Part shown: positions 51,819 to 62,304 of the stretch, one piece after another
Numbering within the stretch: position 1 is the stretch's first letter
How the letters are laid out: every line of letters begins with the position of its first letter
Source: Phyllobacterium lublinensis
Lineage (GTDB): Bacteria; Pseudomonadota; Alphaproteobacteria; Rhizobiales; Rhizobiaceae
Assembly: GCF_020164435.1 (NCBI RefSeq)
Contig: NZ_JAIUDQ010000012.1
Location: 1-64,000 of the forward strand
Direction: 5' to 3'
Length of the DNA: 64,000 nucleotides
Translations under genes and position numbers: made by a program
Notes under the pieces: generated by a model
The model's input: only the letters and a program-made list of their open reading frames with translations
Databases searched by the model: none
What the model was told of the DNA's origin: nothing

Positions 51819-52670
51819 TTAGGTGTGGTCGGCAAGACCAAGGACATCGAGCATGGAATAGAGGCCGGGCTTGGCGCGCCGGCCCCATAGCGCGGCCTTG
51901 ACCGCGCCGCGGGCGAAGATAGTGCGATCCTCCGCCTGGTGCGATAGGGTGATGCGCTCGCCTTGGCCGGCGAGGATGACGGAATGGTCGCCAACGACGG
52001 AGCCGCCCCGCAGGGTAGCGAAGCCGATCGTTCCGTCCTCGCGTGGCCCCGTATGGCCGTCGCGCACCCGCACGCTGTGTTGCCCGAGCGCGATGTCGCG
52101 CCCCGCGGCGGCGGCCTGGCCGAGCAGCAACGCCGTGCCCGACGGCGCGTCGACCTTGTGCTTGTGATGCATTTCGACGATCTCGATATCGAAATCATCG
52201 GCGCCGAGGGCCTTCGCCGCCTGCTTGACCAGCACGCCGAGCAGGTTGACGCCGAGGCTCATATTGCCGGACTTGATGATGACAGCATGACGGGCCGCTG
52301 CGCGGATCGTGGTCTCGTCCTCAGCTGAGCAACCGGTGGTGCCGATGACATGAACAATGCGCGCCTGTGCGGCCAGTTCGGCGAAGGTGACGGTTGCGGC
52401 AGGGGCGGTGAAGTCGAGGACGCCTTCAACCTGCACGAAGACCGAGAGTGCATCATCGGTGATCGGAACGCCGATCGGGCCGATGCCGGCGACTTCACCG
52501 GCATCACGGCCGATCTGCGGCGAGCCGGGACGCTCGACCGCGCCAGCAAGGATTGCACCCGGAGTGGCATGGATGGCGCGGATCAGGGTCTGGCCCATTC
52601 GGCCGGCCGCGCCCACAACGGCAAGCTTCATCGCCGGTTTTGCACCGGATTGCTCAGTCACTGCGCTCAT
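51819..52670 (-). CDS. dapB: 4-hydroxy-tetrahydrodipicolinate reductase
   Basis: 283 residues. [18 protein letters not shown] is the NAD(P)-binding motif, [12 protein letters not shown] and [10 protein letters not shown] follow, and [19 protein letters not shown] is the diagnostic DapB catalytic block with His, His and Lys. It reduces hydroxytetrahydrodipicolinate in the lysine and diaminopimelate pathway, needed for peptidoglycan. The start at 52670 overlaps the stop of the ABC exporter gene by 4 bp (ATGA). Confidence 0.96.
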   Translation of the reverse strand: MSAVTEQSGAKPAMKLAVVGAAGRMGQTLIRAIHATPGAILAGAVERPGSPQIGRDAGEVAGIGPIGVPITDDALSVFVQVEGVLDFTAPAATVTFAELAAQARIVHVIGTTGCSAEDETTIRAAARHAVIIKSGNMSLGVNLLGVLVKQAAKALGADDFDIEIVEMHHKHKVDAPSGTALLLGQAAAAGRDIALGQHSVRVRDGHTGPREDGTIGFATLRGGSVVGDHSVILAGQGERITLSHQAEDRTIFARGAVKAALWGRRAKPGLYSMLDVLGLADHT

Positions 52671-54493
52671 TCGGCCAATCCTGCTGCTGCAACGATTTCA
52701 CTGTCGTCGATGATGGGCGACTCGTCCCTGCCTTGCAACTGGTAGAACCGGGCATAGACGCCGTTGGGGCGGATCAGCAGGGTTTCGTGCACGCCCTCCT
52801 CAACCACGCGGCCGGCCTCCATGACGACGATGTGGTCGGCATTGACAATGGTCGAGAGGCGATGGGCGATGACGATGGTCGTGCGTCCCTGCATCACATG
52901 CTCGAGCGCCTGCTGCACACGCTTCTCCGATTCATTGTCGAGGGCAGAGGTCGCCTCGTCGAGCAGGAGGATGGAAGCGTTGCGAACGATGGCGCGGGCG
53001 ATGGACAGGCGCTGGCGCTGGCCGCCGGAAAGGTTGGCACCATTTTCGCCGATCTCGGTACCGTAGCCCTGCGGCTGCTGTCGAATGAACTCATCCGCAT
53101 TGGCCAGCCTTGCAGCCTCGATGATTTCTTCATCGGTGGCGTCGAGGCGCCCGTAGCGGATATTGTCGGCGATGGTGCCCTCGAAGAGATAGGGCTGCTG
53201 CGAAACATAGGCAATCGACTGGCGCAGCGAACGCTTGCTGACATAGGCGATGTCCTGGCCATCGATGAGAATGCGCCCTGCGTCGATATCGTAAAAGCGC
53301 TGGACGAGACCGATCAGCGTGGATTTGCCAGCGCCCGATGCACCGACAATGGCCGTTGTCTTGCCTGCCTTGGCGATGAAACTCACACCATGCAGGACGG
53401 GAAAGCCGCTGGAGTAGCTGAAGCGGACCTTGTCGAACTCGACCTCGCCTGTGGGCACGGTTATCGGCACCGACCCGATACTGTCCGCCTGGCGCGGCTC
53501 GATGTCGAGGATCTCGAAGAACATGCGCGCATTGACCAGCGAGCGCTCAAGGCCAACCTGAACGCGCGCCAGCCTGCGCACGGGATCATAGGCAAGCAGT
53601 ACCGCGGTCATGAAACCGAACATGGCGCCCGGCGGCTCCAGATTGTAGACGGCGCGATAGCCCGTGTAGATGATCATCGAGGCAATGGCGACGCCGGCGA
53701 TCAGTTCCGTGATGGGCGTGGTCCGTTCCGAAACACGTGCGATCTTGTTGGCGCGCTCCTCGGCGCGCTTGATCAACTGGCTTATCTTCACGCGCAACTG
53801 GTCTTCCATGGTGAAGGCCTTGACGATCGCGATCCCTTGCGTCGCTTCCTGCATGGCGCCCAACAGGTGCGAATTCAGCGTTACCGACTCGCGGTGAATG
53901 CTGCGCAGGCGCTTTGCCAGATAGCGTACGGTAAGGATGACCGGGGGGCCGACAAGCAGGGCGAAGAGAGATAGAATGGGGTCGAGGAGCACCATGGTCA
54001 CGATCAGTGCAACGAGTGTAGGAATATCCTTGCCAATCGTCGTTACGGTGATGTCCATCAGTTCGCGGACGCCGCTCACGTTCTGGTTGACCCGCGCCGC
54101 GAGCTGGGCCGACCGCGTATCGGTGTAGAAATCCAGGCCAAGCTTCATCAGGTGGTCGAACATGCGACGCTGGTAGCGGGCGATGATATTGTTGCCGATC
54201 TTCGCCATCACGACCGACTGCACATAGGTGGAAACGCCGCGAATGATGAACGCGACAAGAATGCCGAGGCTGATCGGCACGATCAGGTCCTCGCGCCGTT
54301 CGTAATAGATCTTGTTGATGACGTCCTTGAAGATATAGGCGACGAAGGCCGTCGTGCAGGCTACGCCGAGCATGGCGACTATAGCGATCGCATAGGACGA
54401 CCGGTGCTCGCGAAGGTTTTCACCCAGCACCCGGCCGATGACGCGCTTCGCCTCCGTCGGATCGATCTTTTTCTTCTTCGTCTGACCACTCAT
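52667..54493 (-). CDS. ABC exporter, fused permease-ATPase (MsbA-like)
   Basis: 608 residues from ATG 54493. Residues about 40-330 are a six-segment exporter membrane domain; residues about 360-595 are the ATPase with Walker [11 protein letters not shown]-loop [16 protein letters not shown], signature [14 protein letters not shown] and Walker [17 protein letters not shown]. MsbA-like proteins flip lipids or export hydrophobic compounds. The N-terminal [21 protein letters not shown] is typical of the Hyphomicrobiales homologues next to dapB. The substrate is not determined. Confidence 0.9.
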   Translation of the reverse strand: MSGQTKKKKIDPTEAKRVIGRVLGENLREHRSSYAIAIVAMLGVACTTAFVAYIFKDVINKIYYERREDLIVPISLGILVAFIIRGVSTYVQSVVMAKIGNNIIARYQRRMFDHLMKLGLDFYTDTRSAQLAARVNQNVSGVRELMDITVTTIGKDIPTLVALIVTMVLLDPILSLFALLVGPPVILTVRYLAKRLRSIHRESVTLNSHLLGAMQEATQGIAIVKAFTMEDQLRVKISQLIKRAEERANKIARVSERTTPITELIAGVAIASMIIYTGYRAVYNLEPPGAMFGFMTAVLLAYDPVRRLARVQVGLERSLVNARMFFEILDIEPRQADSIGSVPITVPTGEVEFDKVRFSYSSGFPVLHGVSFIAKAGKTTAIVGASGAGKSTLIGLVQRFYDIDAGRILIDGQDIAYVSKRSLRQSIAYVSQQPYLFEGTIADNIRYGRLDATDEEIIEAARLANADEFIRQQPQGYGTEIGENGANLSGGQRQRLSIARAIVRNASILLLDEATSALDNESEKRVQQALEHVMQGRTTIVIAHRLSTIVNADHIVVMEAGRVVEEGVHETLLIRPNGVYARFYQLQGRDESPIIDDSEIVAAAGLAE

Positions 54494-54650
54494 GACAGGC
54501 GGCAACTCGCTGGTACCAGGACATCCGGGCAAGAAATCTTGCCGATCGAATTGTCCCTATAACCTTATTGATCCGCCTTGCCTATCGGTTTTGGCCGCAG
54601 GCAGGAATGCAGCGCTCAAGTGTTGCAGCAATGCTCTATCATGCGCTGCT

Positions 54651-55679
54651 CTAATCCCGGCGCCAGCGTCGGCCTTCGGTAGAAACACCAAAGCGGGTTG
54701 GTGTGCGCGAGAAGGCGGAGAGGCCGCTGAGAGCCGCCAGCGGATGGGTGATGATATAGACCGGTGTTTCGCGCAGGATTTCCCCGTGCGGGGCCTTGTC
54801 CTCGAAGGCCTGGCGGAAGGATGAATCCTTGAGGGGGGCAACAATCTTCTGGACGATGCCGCCAGCGAGATAGACGCCGCCGCGTGCCATGAACGTCAAG
54901 GCAAAATCGCCGGCCAGCCGGCCTAGATAGATGACGAACAGGGCAAGGGTTTCCTTCGCTTCGGCAGATTCTCCGGAAAGACCGGCGGCAGTGATTTCGG
55001 CGGGCGTCTGCAGGCTGGCCGGCGTACCGTTCACCTTGCAGATGGCGCGATAAATGTTCTGCAGGCCACGACCACAAAGCAGCTGTTCACCGGATATGCG
55101 GCCCTCAATGTGCTCGATATGCGGGAACAGTTCGAGATCGCGCGCCGTACGCGGACCCATATCGACATGTCCGCCTTCTCCGGGCACCGGAACCCAGCTG
55201 TTGCGTGAACGCACCATGCCGGCAACGCCGAGGCCGGTGCCGGGTCCGAGCACGGCGCGGCTGCCATGCGGATCGCCGGGTCCGCCGCCCAGCTTCTCGA
55301 GATGTTTGGGTTCGAGCGAAACGACGGCGAGCGCCTGTGCCTCGAAATCGTTGAGTACGGTAATGTCGGAAAGGCCGAGCGTTTCCATCATCTGGCGCGG
55401 CTTGACCACCCAGGGGCAATTGGTCAGGTCGATCTCGTCGCCTTCGACCGGTCCGGCAATGGCCAGGACCGCCGAGCGTGGCTGGATCGAGGTATGATCG
55501 AGGATGGCGTTCTGGATCGCCTCATCGATCGTAGGATAATCGGCAGTCTGGATGATCGGAAATTCCTTCGGCTCCGCGTAGGCGTCCACCAGAATGGCGA
55601 AACGCGCATTGGTGCCGCCAATGTCACCGACCAGGATCGGAAATTTCATGATGTGGTCGGTATCTGCCTGAGTCACCAT
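54651..55679 (-). CDS. glk: Glucokinase
   Basis: 342 residues. [17 protein letters not shown] is the phosphate-1 ATP motif, [14 protein letters not shown] has the catalytic Asp, [14 protein letters not shown] and [13 protein letters not shown] bind phosphate and glucose, and [11 protein letters not shown] is the adenosine site. This is the proteobacterial Glk family. It phosphorylates glucose to glucose 6-phosphate. Its ATG shares one base with the mgsA stop (TAATG). The 157 nt downstream (54494-54650) show nothing else. Confidence 0.95.
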   Translation of the reverse strand: MVTQADTDHIMKFPILVGDIGGTNARFAILVDAYAEPKEFPIIQTADYPTIDEAIQNAILDHTSIQPRSAVLAIAGPVEGDEIDLTNCPWVVKPRQMMETLGLSDITVLNDFEAQALAVVSLEPKHLEKLGGGPGDPHGSRAVLGPGTGLGVAGMVRSRNSWVPVPGEGGHVDMGPRTARDLELFPHIEHIEGRISGEQLLCGRGLQNIYRAICKVNGTPASLQTPAEITAAGLSGESAEAKETLALFVIYLGRLAGDFALTFMARGGVYLAGGIVQKIVAPLKDSSFRQAFEDKAPHGEILRETPVYIITHPLAALSGLSAFSRTPTRFGVSTEGRRWRRD

Positions 55680-56098
55680 TATCGCTTCCCCAATGTATTT
55701 TCCGCCGCGTCATCGCGCAGCAAACCTCGCTTTTGCACCAGAACCTCGGCCGTTGCCCGGTTCAGTGCCATCGGAATATCGTAAACGCTCGCCAGCCGCA
55801 TCAGTGCCTTGACATCGACATCATGGGGCATCGGCGACAGCGGGTCGACAAAGAAAATCAGGCCGTCGATCCTGCCTTCGGCAATCAGCGCGCCAATTTG
55901 CTGGTCGCCGCCAAGCGGGCCACTTTTGACGCGGGCGATCTTGAGCGAGGGACATGCCGTCTGGACAAGGCCGCCTGTCGTTCCCGTCGCTACGATGTCG
56001 CAAGGCGCCAGCAGCCTCTCGTAATTGCGCGCAAACTCGACCATATCGTCCTTTTTCTGGTCGTGGGCAATCAATGCGAGGCGAAAAGGCTGTGTCAT
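55679..56098 (-). CDS. mgsA: Methylglyoxal synthase
   Basis: 139 residues, slightly shorter than the E. coli enzyme. [17 protein letters not shown] is the N-terminal motif, ATGTTGGLV the phosphate loop, [14 protein letters not shown] contains the catalytic Asp region, and [20 protein letters not shown] holds the conserved Asp and His. It turns dihydroxyacetone phosphate into methylglyoxal and phosphate, a bypass when sugar phosphates build up. Coupling with glk suits a role in glucose-flux control. Confidence 0.95.
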   Translation of the reverse strand: MTQPFRLALIAHDQKKDDMVEFARNYERLLAPCDIVATGTTGGLVQTACPSLKIARVKSGPLGGDQQIGALIAEGRIDGLIFFVDPLSPMPHDVDVKALMRLASVYDIPMALNRATAEVLVQKRGLLRDDAAENTLGKR

Positions 56099-56223
56099 AA
56101 AATCTCTGTCGTGGGTCGCGGGACCTAAATCGATTGAAACCCTATACTCAATTCATGACAGCATGAAAAGGCCACTGGCAAAAAAGACCGTGACCAATTG
56201 GCGCGCAAGGGCAGGCGGGATGC

Positions 56224-57243
56224 TCAAGGCTTCTGGCCGGGCACCGGCACGTCCTCGGGCAGATCATCGCCCTCAGGCGCATAGGCGGACGCCGGAACAT
56301 CGGCTGCCGCCGGTTGAGCGACCTTGGCTCTGGCCCCAAAGGTCACATCAGCGACTGATTTGGGACCTGGCGCATTGAGGATCTGTGCGCAGACCTTCGG
56401 CAGATCAGAGAGCATCATGACCTTGGGTTTGACCGGTTTGGCGGGTTCGGTCGCTTTTCTCCATGGCTCGTCCGTAAACCACCAGGCGAGCGACTTGCCG
56501 CAACCATCATCGGCCCCGATCGGCTGCTGCGGTTTGCAGTTGGGCGAGCCCGGCTGGCATTTTATCCGGACATGGAAATGATAGTAGTGTCCCCAATAGG
56601 GACGGACCTTCGCCATCCAGCTGCGGTCGCCCTGCACGCTATCGCACAATTTCTTCTTGATGCCGGGGTGGACGAAGATGCGCTCGACCTCGGGGTAGCT
56701 CGCCGCACGCTTCAGCAGTGCCGTGCGGGCAGGCGTCCATTTTTCCGGATCGACATAAAGCGTATCACCCTTAAGCATCGATGCGGCGGAGACTTTCTCG
56801 CGCTCCTCGTCGGTAAAACGGTGTTTCGGCATCGGGGTCAGCCAGATGTCCGCGTCGAGACCGACCTGGTGCGAGGCGTGGCCGGTCAGCATCGGGCCGC
56901 CGCGCGGCTGCGAGATGTCGCCGACCAGGAGGCCCGGCCAGCCATCCTTGGCTGCCGCTTCGGTGGACAGTTTCTCCAGCAGCGCGATCATGCGCGGGTG
57001 TCCCCAGCGCCGGTTGCGCGAAAGTCGCATGACCTGCCAGGCCGGTCCATCCACGGGCAACGCAACGCCGCCTGCCAGGCAGCCCTTGGAGTAGAATCCC
57101 GCCGATTGAGCCTTGCTGACAGTCGGCAAAACCTGTGCCCCGAACAATTGCTTGGCGGGTCCATCTTCGGCGATGGCGTTGACCGTGCCGGTGAGCGCAA
57201 TGAATGCGCTGAGCGCGAAACGCAACAGGGTTCTTGGTTTCAT
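56224..57243 (-). CDS. mepA: Penicillin-insensitive murein endopeptidase
   Basis: 339 residues from ATG 57243, with a signal peptide (MKPRTLLRFALSAFIALTG, cut after NAIAE-type Ala) for export to the periplasm. LAGGVALPVDGPAWQVMRLS is the MepA block, GHASHQVGLDADIWLTPMP holds the zinc-binding His and Asp, and GHYYHFHVRIKC the other histidines. It cleaves D-Ala-meso-DAP cross-links in peptidoglycan. The C-terminal proline/alanine-rich tail is a common extension in this order. Confidence 0.94.
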   Translation of the reverse strand: MKPRTLLRFALSAFIALTGTVNAIAEDGPAKQLFGAQVLPTVSKAQSAGFYSKGCLAGGVALPVDGPAWQVMRLSRNRRWGHPRMIALLEKLSTEAAAKDGWPGLLVGDISQPRGGPMLTGHASHQVGLDADIWLTPMPKHRFTDEEREKVSAASMLKGDTLYVDPEKWTPARTALLKRAASYPEVERIFVHPGIKKKLCDSVQGDRSWMAKVRPYWGHYYHFHVRIKCQPGSPNCKPQQPIGADDGCGKSLAWWFTDEPWRKATEPAKPVKPKVMMLSDLPKVCAQILNAPGPKSVADVTFGARAKVAQPAAADVPASAYAPEGDDLPEDVPVPGQKP

Positions 57244-57368
57244 GATCGCTGTCCCACAAGTGATCGCGGTAATGTGCATCGCCGATCCGGGCTTTATGAT
57301 GGCCAGATTCGGCGGAAAGTCGCAATATGGAATGAACGACAAACCTGATTCGAACGGATTTCCTCATC

Positions 57369-58409
57369 ATGAAAGCAGTCATTTTCGAACAATTCGGCCA
57401 GCCGCCGCGCATTGCAACGGTCGCAGATCCTGTTCCGGCAATGACGGGTGTTGTCATCAAGGTCGAGGCGACCGGGCTTTGCCGCAGCGATTGGCACGGC
57501 TGGATGGGACACGATCCTGATATCGTCCTGCCGCACGTCCCGGGGCACGAACTGGCCGGAACCATCCAGGCAATCGGAAACCATGTCACCCAGTGGAAGA
57601 TCGGCCAGCGCGTGACCGTGCCCTTTGTCGGCGGCTGCGGCCGTTGTTTCGAGTGCAACTCCGGCAATCATCAGGTGTGCGAGCATCAGTTCCAGCCCGG
57701 GTTCACCGCCTGGGGTTCATTCGCCGAATATGTTGCGGTGGATTTTGCCGATACAAATCTCGTCGCGCTGCCGGACACGCTGGATTTCGCCACGGCGGCA
57801 AGTCTCGGCTGTCGTTTCGTTACCTCCTTCCGCGCCATCGTCGACCAGGCGAAGGTCAAGCCTGGGGAGTGGGTGGCGGTCCATGGCTGTGGCGGGGTCG
57901 GCCTCTCGGCCATCATGATCGCCACTGCCATGGGCGCCAATGTTGTTGCCGTCGATCTGACCGAAGACAAACTGGCCTATGCCCGCGATCTCGGCGCGGT
58001 GGCAACCGTCAATGGCAGGCAGACAACAGACATCATTGGCGCGGTCCGGGAAATCACCAAAGGCGGTGCGCATGTTTCCATCGATGCGCTTGGCCACCCA
58101 TCGACCTGCTTCAACTCAATCGCCAATCTGCGTCGCCGTGGCCGTCATGTTCAGGTCGGGTTGATGCTGGGCGACCATGCACATCCGCCAATCCCGATGG
58201 ACAAGGTCATCGCCCATGAGCTCGAGATCTATGGCAGCCACGGCATGCAGGCGTTCCGCTACAAGGCACTGATGGACATGCTAGAAACCGGCAAGCTTCA
58301 GCCGCAAAGACTGGTTGGCAAGGAGATTGCGCTGGAAGAAGCGCCCGCTGCCCTGATGGCAATGGATCGCTTTGAAGGCAAGGGCATCAACGTGATTACG
58401 CGGTTCTAA
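57369..58409 (+). CDS. Zinc-dependent alcohol dehydrogenase family protein
   Basis: 346-residue medium-chain dehydrogenase. The catalytic zinc ligands are in [10 protein letters not shown] (Cys) and [10 protein letters not shown] (His-Glu), the structural zinc cysteines in [17 protein letters not shown], and the NAD site in [15 protein letters not shown] (GxGGVG). The C-terminal part has [18 protein letters not shown]. The physiological alcohol is not known. It is convergent with, and overlaps by 4 bp, the YeeZ-like gene. Confidence 0.9.
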   Translation: MKAVIFEQFGQPPRIATVADPVPAMTGVVIKVEATGLCRSDWHGWMGHDPDIVLPHVPGHELAGTIQAIGNHVTQWKIGQRVTVPFVGGCGRCFECNSGNHQVCEHQFQPGFTAWGSFAEYVAVDFADTNLVALPDTLDFATAASLGCRFVTSFRAIVDQAKVKPGEWVAVHGCGGVGLSAIMIATAMGANVVAVDLTEDKLAYARDLGAVATVNGRQTTDIIGAVREITKGGAHVSIDALGHPSTCFNSIANLRRRGRHVQVGLMLGDHAHPPIPMDKVIAHELEIYGSHGMQAFRYKALMDMLETGKLQPQRLVGKEIALEEAPAALMAMDRFEGKGINVITRF

Positions 58410-59275
58410 CGCCAGCTTCCGTCGCGCCACATGGTTGCGAAGGCCGTGCCGTAGTCCGGATAGCGGAAGGAGAAGCCGAGCTTCTTGATGCGCGCATTGG
58501 AAACCCGCTTGTTCTCGCCATAGAACGAGCGCGCCATTGGCGTGAGCTGCGCGGCTTCGAAATCGGATTCTTCCGGCGGCTCGATGCCCATCAACTCCGC
58601 CGCATAGGCAACCACATCCTGTGGCGGCGCCGGCTCATCGTCGGTGATGTTGAAGATCCCGGCTTCGTTGCGGGTGCTGAGGAAGTGCAATGCACCGGCT
58701 ATGTCATCGACATGGATGCGATTGAAGACCTGGCCCGTCTTGTTGAGGCGGCGCGCCGTTCCATTGGAAAGGTTGACGAAGGCATTGCGTCCAGGACCGT
58801 AAATGCCCGCAAGCCTCAGGATGGCGAGGGGGACATTCCGCGCGTCGGCCAGTTGCTGCCAGCCCTGCTCGGCCTCGACACGCTCCAGGGAGCGGGCTGA
58901 AACGGGATGACATGGTGTCGTCTCGTCGACCCAGCCGCCCGCATGATTGCCATAGACGCCGACCGTGGAGAGGTAGCCGATCCACTGCAGCTTCGGCATG
59001 GCGTTCCGGATCGTATTGCCGAACTGCGCCAGCACCGGGTCGCCGCTTTGGCCCGGCGCAGTCGAGACGACAAGGTGGGTGACGCCAGCGAGGGCGTCGA
59101 CGATTTCCTGCGAGGCATGGGTGCCGTGGAAGAGGAAGGGCGTGATGCCCGCCTTCTTGAGCTCTGGGAGCTTGGCGCTGTCGCGCGTCGTCCCGCCGGT
59201 GAAATCTGCTTGACCGGCAATGACCCTGGCGAAGGCGCGTGCCGAATAGCCGGCACCAAACAGGAAAATGTTCAT
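58406..59275 (-). CDS. NAD(P)-binding SDR family protein (YeeZ-like)
   Basis: 289 residues from ATG 59275, beginning [19 protein letters not shown], the atypical GxGxxA Rossmann start of the YeeZ subgroup of extended SDR proteins. [20 protein letters not shown] is the catalytic-like region, [14 protein letters not shown] and [11 protein letters not shown] are conserved. The enzyme reaction is unknown in this subgroup. Its start overlaps the queG stop by 4 bp and its stop overlaps the adh stop. Confidence 0.85.
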   Translation of the reverse strand: MNIFLFGAGYSARAFARVIAGQADFTGGTTRDSAKLPELKKAGITPFLFHGTHASQEIVDALAGVTHLVVSTAPGQSGDPVLAQFGNTIRNAMPKLQWIGYLSTVGVYGNHAGGWVDETTPCHPVSARSLERVEAEQGWQQLADARNVPLAILRLAGIYGPGRNAFVNLSNGTARRLNKTGQVFNRIHVDDIAGALHFLSTRNEAGIFNITDDEPAPPQDVVAYAAELMGIEPPEESDFEAAQLTPMARSFYGENKRVSNARIKKLGFSFRYPDYGTAFATMWRDGSWR

Positions 59276-60438
59276 TGTTGATTTTTCACAGCAATGCGCC
59301 ATTCGGTCAAGACGTCAGCGTCACTCTCTTGGGCAACGTGACGCATATTCAGGGCGGCGAAATCGTCTTTGCCCATCAATTCACCCAGCGCCCAGACGGC
59401 GGCGCCGCGCACCAGCGGCGAGGGATCGGCCAGGTGCGTCTCGATTGCCGCGATCAAGGCGGGTTCGCCCGAATTGCCGCAGGCGATCAAGACATTGCGC
59501 AGGAAGCGGTCGCGGCCGATGCGCTTGACCGGCGAGCCGGAGAAGAGCGCGCGGAAGGCCGCATCATCGAGTGTGAGCAGCGACGCAAGCGACGGCGATC
59601 GAAGATCATCGCGCGCCTTGAGCTTCGCCTCGCGTGCCGCTCCGGCAAACTTGTTCCAGGGACAAACCGCAAGGCAATCGTCGCAGCCATAGATGCGATT
59701 GCCTATCGCCTTGCGAAACTCCAGCGCAATCGGTTCCTTGTGCTCGATGGTGAGATACGAAATGCAGCGCCGCGCATCGAGCTGGTAGGGGGCGGGGAAA
59801 GCATTGGTCGGGCAAATGTCGAGGCAGGAATGGCATGAGCCGCAATGATCATGCTCACGCTCGTCCGCGGGCAGTTCCGCCGTCGTGAAGATCGTGCCGA
59901 GGAACAGCCAAGAGCCATGCGAACGGCTGACGAGGTTCGTATGCTTCCCCTGCCAGCCAAGTCCTGCCGCTTCGGCAAGGGGCTTTTCCATGACCGGCGC
60001 GGTATCGACGAAAACCTTCAGATCCTCGCCAGCGGCCCGGGAGGCGAAGCGGCTGGCGACGCCCTTGAGTTTGCCCTTGATGATGTCGTGATAGTCGCGG
60101 TTCTGCGCATAGACGGATATCGCCGCCTTGTCCTTGTGCGCGAGAATTTCCAGGGGATTGCCATCGGGCCCGTAATTCATGGCGAGCACGATGATCGAGC
60201 GCACTTCGGGCCACAACGTCTCCGGGTTTGCACGGCGCTCTTCGGTCTCGCGCATCCATTCCATGCTGGCATGACGCCCGAGCGCAAGATATTGGCGCAA
60301 CCGCGCTTCAGCGAGAGGAATGGCATCAGGACGGGCGATGGCAACGAGATCGAACCCCGCTGCCCGCGATTCCTCGAGGATGAACTGCTTCAGCCGTTGT
60401 GCCTGCGAGGATTGCTTTACTCCCGAGCGCAAAATCAT
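59272..60438 (-). CDS. queG: Epoxyqueuosine reductase
   Basis: 388 residues. Two iron-sulfur cluster motifs are visible, CGSCHSCLDICPTNAF and CDDCLAVCPWNKF. The cobalamin-binding N-terminal domain contains AMNYGPDGNP, VDTAPVMEKPLAEAAGLGWQGKH and the WLFLGTIFT segment. QueG reduces epoxyqueuosine to queuosine in tRNA, using B12 and the Fe-S centres. The length and both cluster motifs are standard. It is the first gene of a minus-strand pair with the YeeZ-like gene. Confidence 0.95.
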   Translation of the reverse strand: MILRSGVKQSSQAQRLKQFILEESRAAGFDLVAIARPDAIPLAEARLRQYLALGRHASMEWMRETEERRANPETLWPEVRSIIVLAMNYGPDGNPLEILAHKDKAAISVYAQNRDYHDIIKGKLKGVASRFASRAAGEDLKVFVDTAPVMEKPLAEAAGLGWQGKHTNLVSRSHGSWLFLGTIFTTAELPADEREHDHCGSCHSCLDICPTNAFPAPYQLDARRCISYLTIEHKEPIALEFRKAIGNRIYGCDDCLAVCPWNKFAGAAREAKLKARDDLRSPSLASLLTLDDAAFRALFSGSPVKRIGRDRFLRNVLIACGNSGEPALIAAIETHLADPSPLVRGAAVWALGELMGKDDFAALNMRHVAQESDADVLTEWRIAVKNQQ

Positions 60439-60462
60439 GCTGCACCGACCTTATGCGTGGCT

Positions 60463-60500
60463 CGCCCTTCGACAAGCTCAGGAAGCTTACCATGAGGGAC
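60463..60500. repeat. Short dispersed intergenic repeat, CTTCGACAAGCTCAGG type
   Basis: CCCTTCGACAAGCTCAGG followed by CATGAGGGA after a short insert resembles a short repeat common between genes in alphaproteobacteria, usually CTTCGACAAGCTCAGGATGAGGG. Here the copy has an extra AAGCTTAC-type insert. Only one copy is seen in this window. It sits in the 164-nt gap between queG and the GST gene. Confidence 0.35.
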
Positions 60501-60602
60501 GTGGACTGTTTCGCAAGGAGGGTGGACAAGGTCCAGCCTCTCCTTAGGCAATCACCGCCCTCCCTTATGGCGATCTCGTCGAACCACGCGCTGTCCTGCC
60601 CG

Positions 60603-61295
60603 TCAAAAATCCAGATCGCCATAATGCGATGATGGGGGAAGGCCGCGAACCCGGTCGGCAAGCAGCGGGCGGAAGGACGGACGCGATTTCATTCTCGTGT
60701 ACCAGTCGCGGGCCGCCTTGTATTCCGCCCACTTGATCTCACCGAGGTAGTCGAGGATCGAGATGGAAGCGGCAGCGGCCATGTCGGCATAGCTTGGCGT
60801 CGGTCCCGCCAGCCAGTTGCGCGTCGCGGTCAGCCAGTCGATATATTTCATGTGCTGGGTGATATTGGCGCGCGCAGCACGAATTGCAGTCGAATCCGGT
60901 GCGCCGCCGCCTTGTTCCGCGGTCATGTGCAATTTGAAGATGCGCTCACGTGCCATGTGCCGTGTCACTTCGTTCTCCAGCTTGCTGAGGAACCAATCGA
61001 TCAGGCGCCGCACCTCGGCCCGGTTCAGTGAATCCTCCGGGAAAAGCCTGCGGCTGCGTTTCAGCGCGCCGCGCGTCTCGTCGATATATTCGGCGATCAC
61101 GGTCGAGCCCGAGATCGGTACATCGCCCTCGGCCAGTAGAACTGGCAGCGTGCCCGCCGGATTGAGCGCCAGAAATTCCTTGCGCCGTGCCCAGCTGTTC
61201 TCCTCGATCAGCTCCACCTCAATGTCATATTCATTGAGGATGAGTCTGGCATAACGTGATCCGGTAGACATGGGATGGTGGAAGAGCGTCAACAT
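60603..61295 (-). CDS. Glutathione S-transferase family protein
   Basis: 230 residues from ATG 61295. The N-terminal thioredoxin-like domain begins MLTLFHHPMSTGSRYARLIL with the Ser at the usual active-site place, and has NPAGTLPVLL (cis-Pro) and ISGSTVIAEYIDE, where Glu-Ser glutathione contacts would be. The helical C-terminal domain includes PSYADMAAAASISILDYLGEI with the N-capping Asp. Enzymatic or chaperone-like roles are possible. A longer reading of the start (to 61406) has an atypical N-terminus. It is divergent from uppP. Confidence 0.88.
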   Translation of the reverse strand: MLTLFHHPMSTGSRYARLILNEYDIEVELIEENSWARRKEFLALNPAGTLPVLLAEGDVPISGSTVIAEYIDETRGALKRSRRLFPEDSLNRAEVRRLIDWFLSKLENEVTRHMARERIFKLHMTAEQGGGAPDSTAIRAARANITQHMKYIDWLTATRNWLAGPTPSYADMAAAASISILDYLGEIKWAEYKAARDWYTRMKSRPSFRPLLADRVRGLPPSSHYGDLDF

Positions 61296-61455
61296 GGCAG
61301 GTGTATCTAATTCTTTCAAACTGGCATTTTCGGAGGCGTCAGCGTATTGCTCGATAAGCCTTTGAGTCTGCGCCAAACCTATAGGCGCAACCGCGGCATG
61401 AGACAAGAACTACACGTCATTGCCCGGTCCGGCACCATCATCGCGAGCTATAATC

Positions 61456-62262
61456 ATGGAATCACAGACGATTGTCGAAGCCCTTTTTCTTGGACTGCTG
61501 GAAGGGTTAACAGAGTTTATACCGGTTTCATCCACCGGGCACCTGTTGCTGGCGGGACACTTCCTCGGCTTTGAATCCAATGGCAAGACCTTCGAGGTCC
61601 TGATCCAGCTTGGAGCAATCCTGGCGATCCTCACTGTCTATTTCAGTCGTCTGGTCAATATCGCACGGGATATTCCCGTCGATCCCAAAACGCGCCGCTT
61701 TGTCTTGGGTGTCCTCGTTGCATTTCTCCCGGCCGTGGTAATCGGGGTCATGGCTCATGGTTTCATCAAGACCGTATTGTTTGAAACGCCCATGCTGATC
61801 TGCGTGATGCTGATTATTGGCGGGCTGATCCTGCTTTGGGTCGACCGGCTGGACTTGAAGCCGCGCTATACCAATGTCATGGAATATCCGTTGTCGCTTT
61901 GCTTCAAGATCGGCCTGATCCAGTGCTTCGCCATGATTCCCGGTACGTCGCGCTCCGGGGCAACCATTGTCGGGGCACTTCTGCTCGGCACCGACAAGCG
62001 GTCGGCGGCCGAATTCTCGTTCTTCCTCGCAATGCCGACAATGGCCGGCGCCTTTGCCTATGACCTCTACCAGAACCGCCACATCCTGACGTTCAACGAC
62101 GCGTCCCTGATCGTCGTCGGATTTATCGCTGCGTTCTTCGCCGGTGTTTTCGTCGTGCGCTATCTGCTCGACTACGTCTCGCGCCATGGCTTTGGGCTGT
62201 TCGCTTGGTGGCGCCTGGTCGTGGGTACAGTTGGACTGATCGCGCTGATCCTCATGCGATAG
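61456..62262 (+). CDS. uppP: Undecaprenyl-diphosphatase
   Basis: 268 residues with about eight membrane segments. The active-site motif [19 protein letters not shown] (about 14-32) has the catalytic Glu and Ser, and [20 protein letters not shown] (about 167-186) the conserved PGTSRSG. It recycles undecaprenyl diphosphate to the monophosphate that carries peptidoglycan and O-antigen units, so it indirectly serves the polysaccharide genes here. The ATG at 61456 gives the usual N-terminus. Confidence 0.95.
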   Translation: MESQTIVEALFLGLLEGLTEFIPVSSTGHLLLAGHFLGFESNGKTFEVLIQLGAILAILTVYFSRLVNIARDIPVDPKTRRFVLGVLVAFLPAVVIGVMAHGFIKTVLFETPMLICVMLIIGGLILLWVDRLDLKPRYTNVMEYPLSLCFKIGLIQCFAMIPGTSRSGATIVGALLLGTDKRSAAEFSFFLAMPTMAGAFAYDLYQNRHILTFNDASLIVVGFIAAFFAGVFVVRYLLDYVSRHGFGLFAWWRLVVGTVGLIALILMR

Positions 62263-62304
62263 CAGTACCGCGACGATAATCAGCCCCAAATGCAGCGATG
62301 AAAA

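Noticed and set aside
52553-53974. 473-codon open frame on the plus strand
   Set aside because: It lies opposite the ABC exporter gene, whose Walker and signature motifs are intact; the plus frame shows no recognisable domain.
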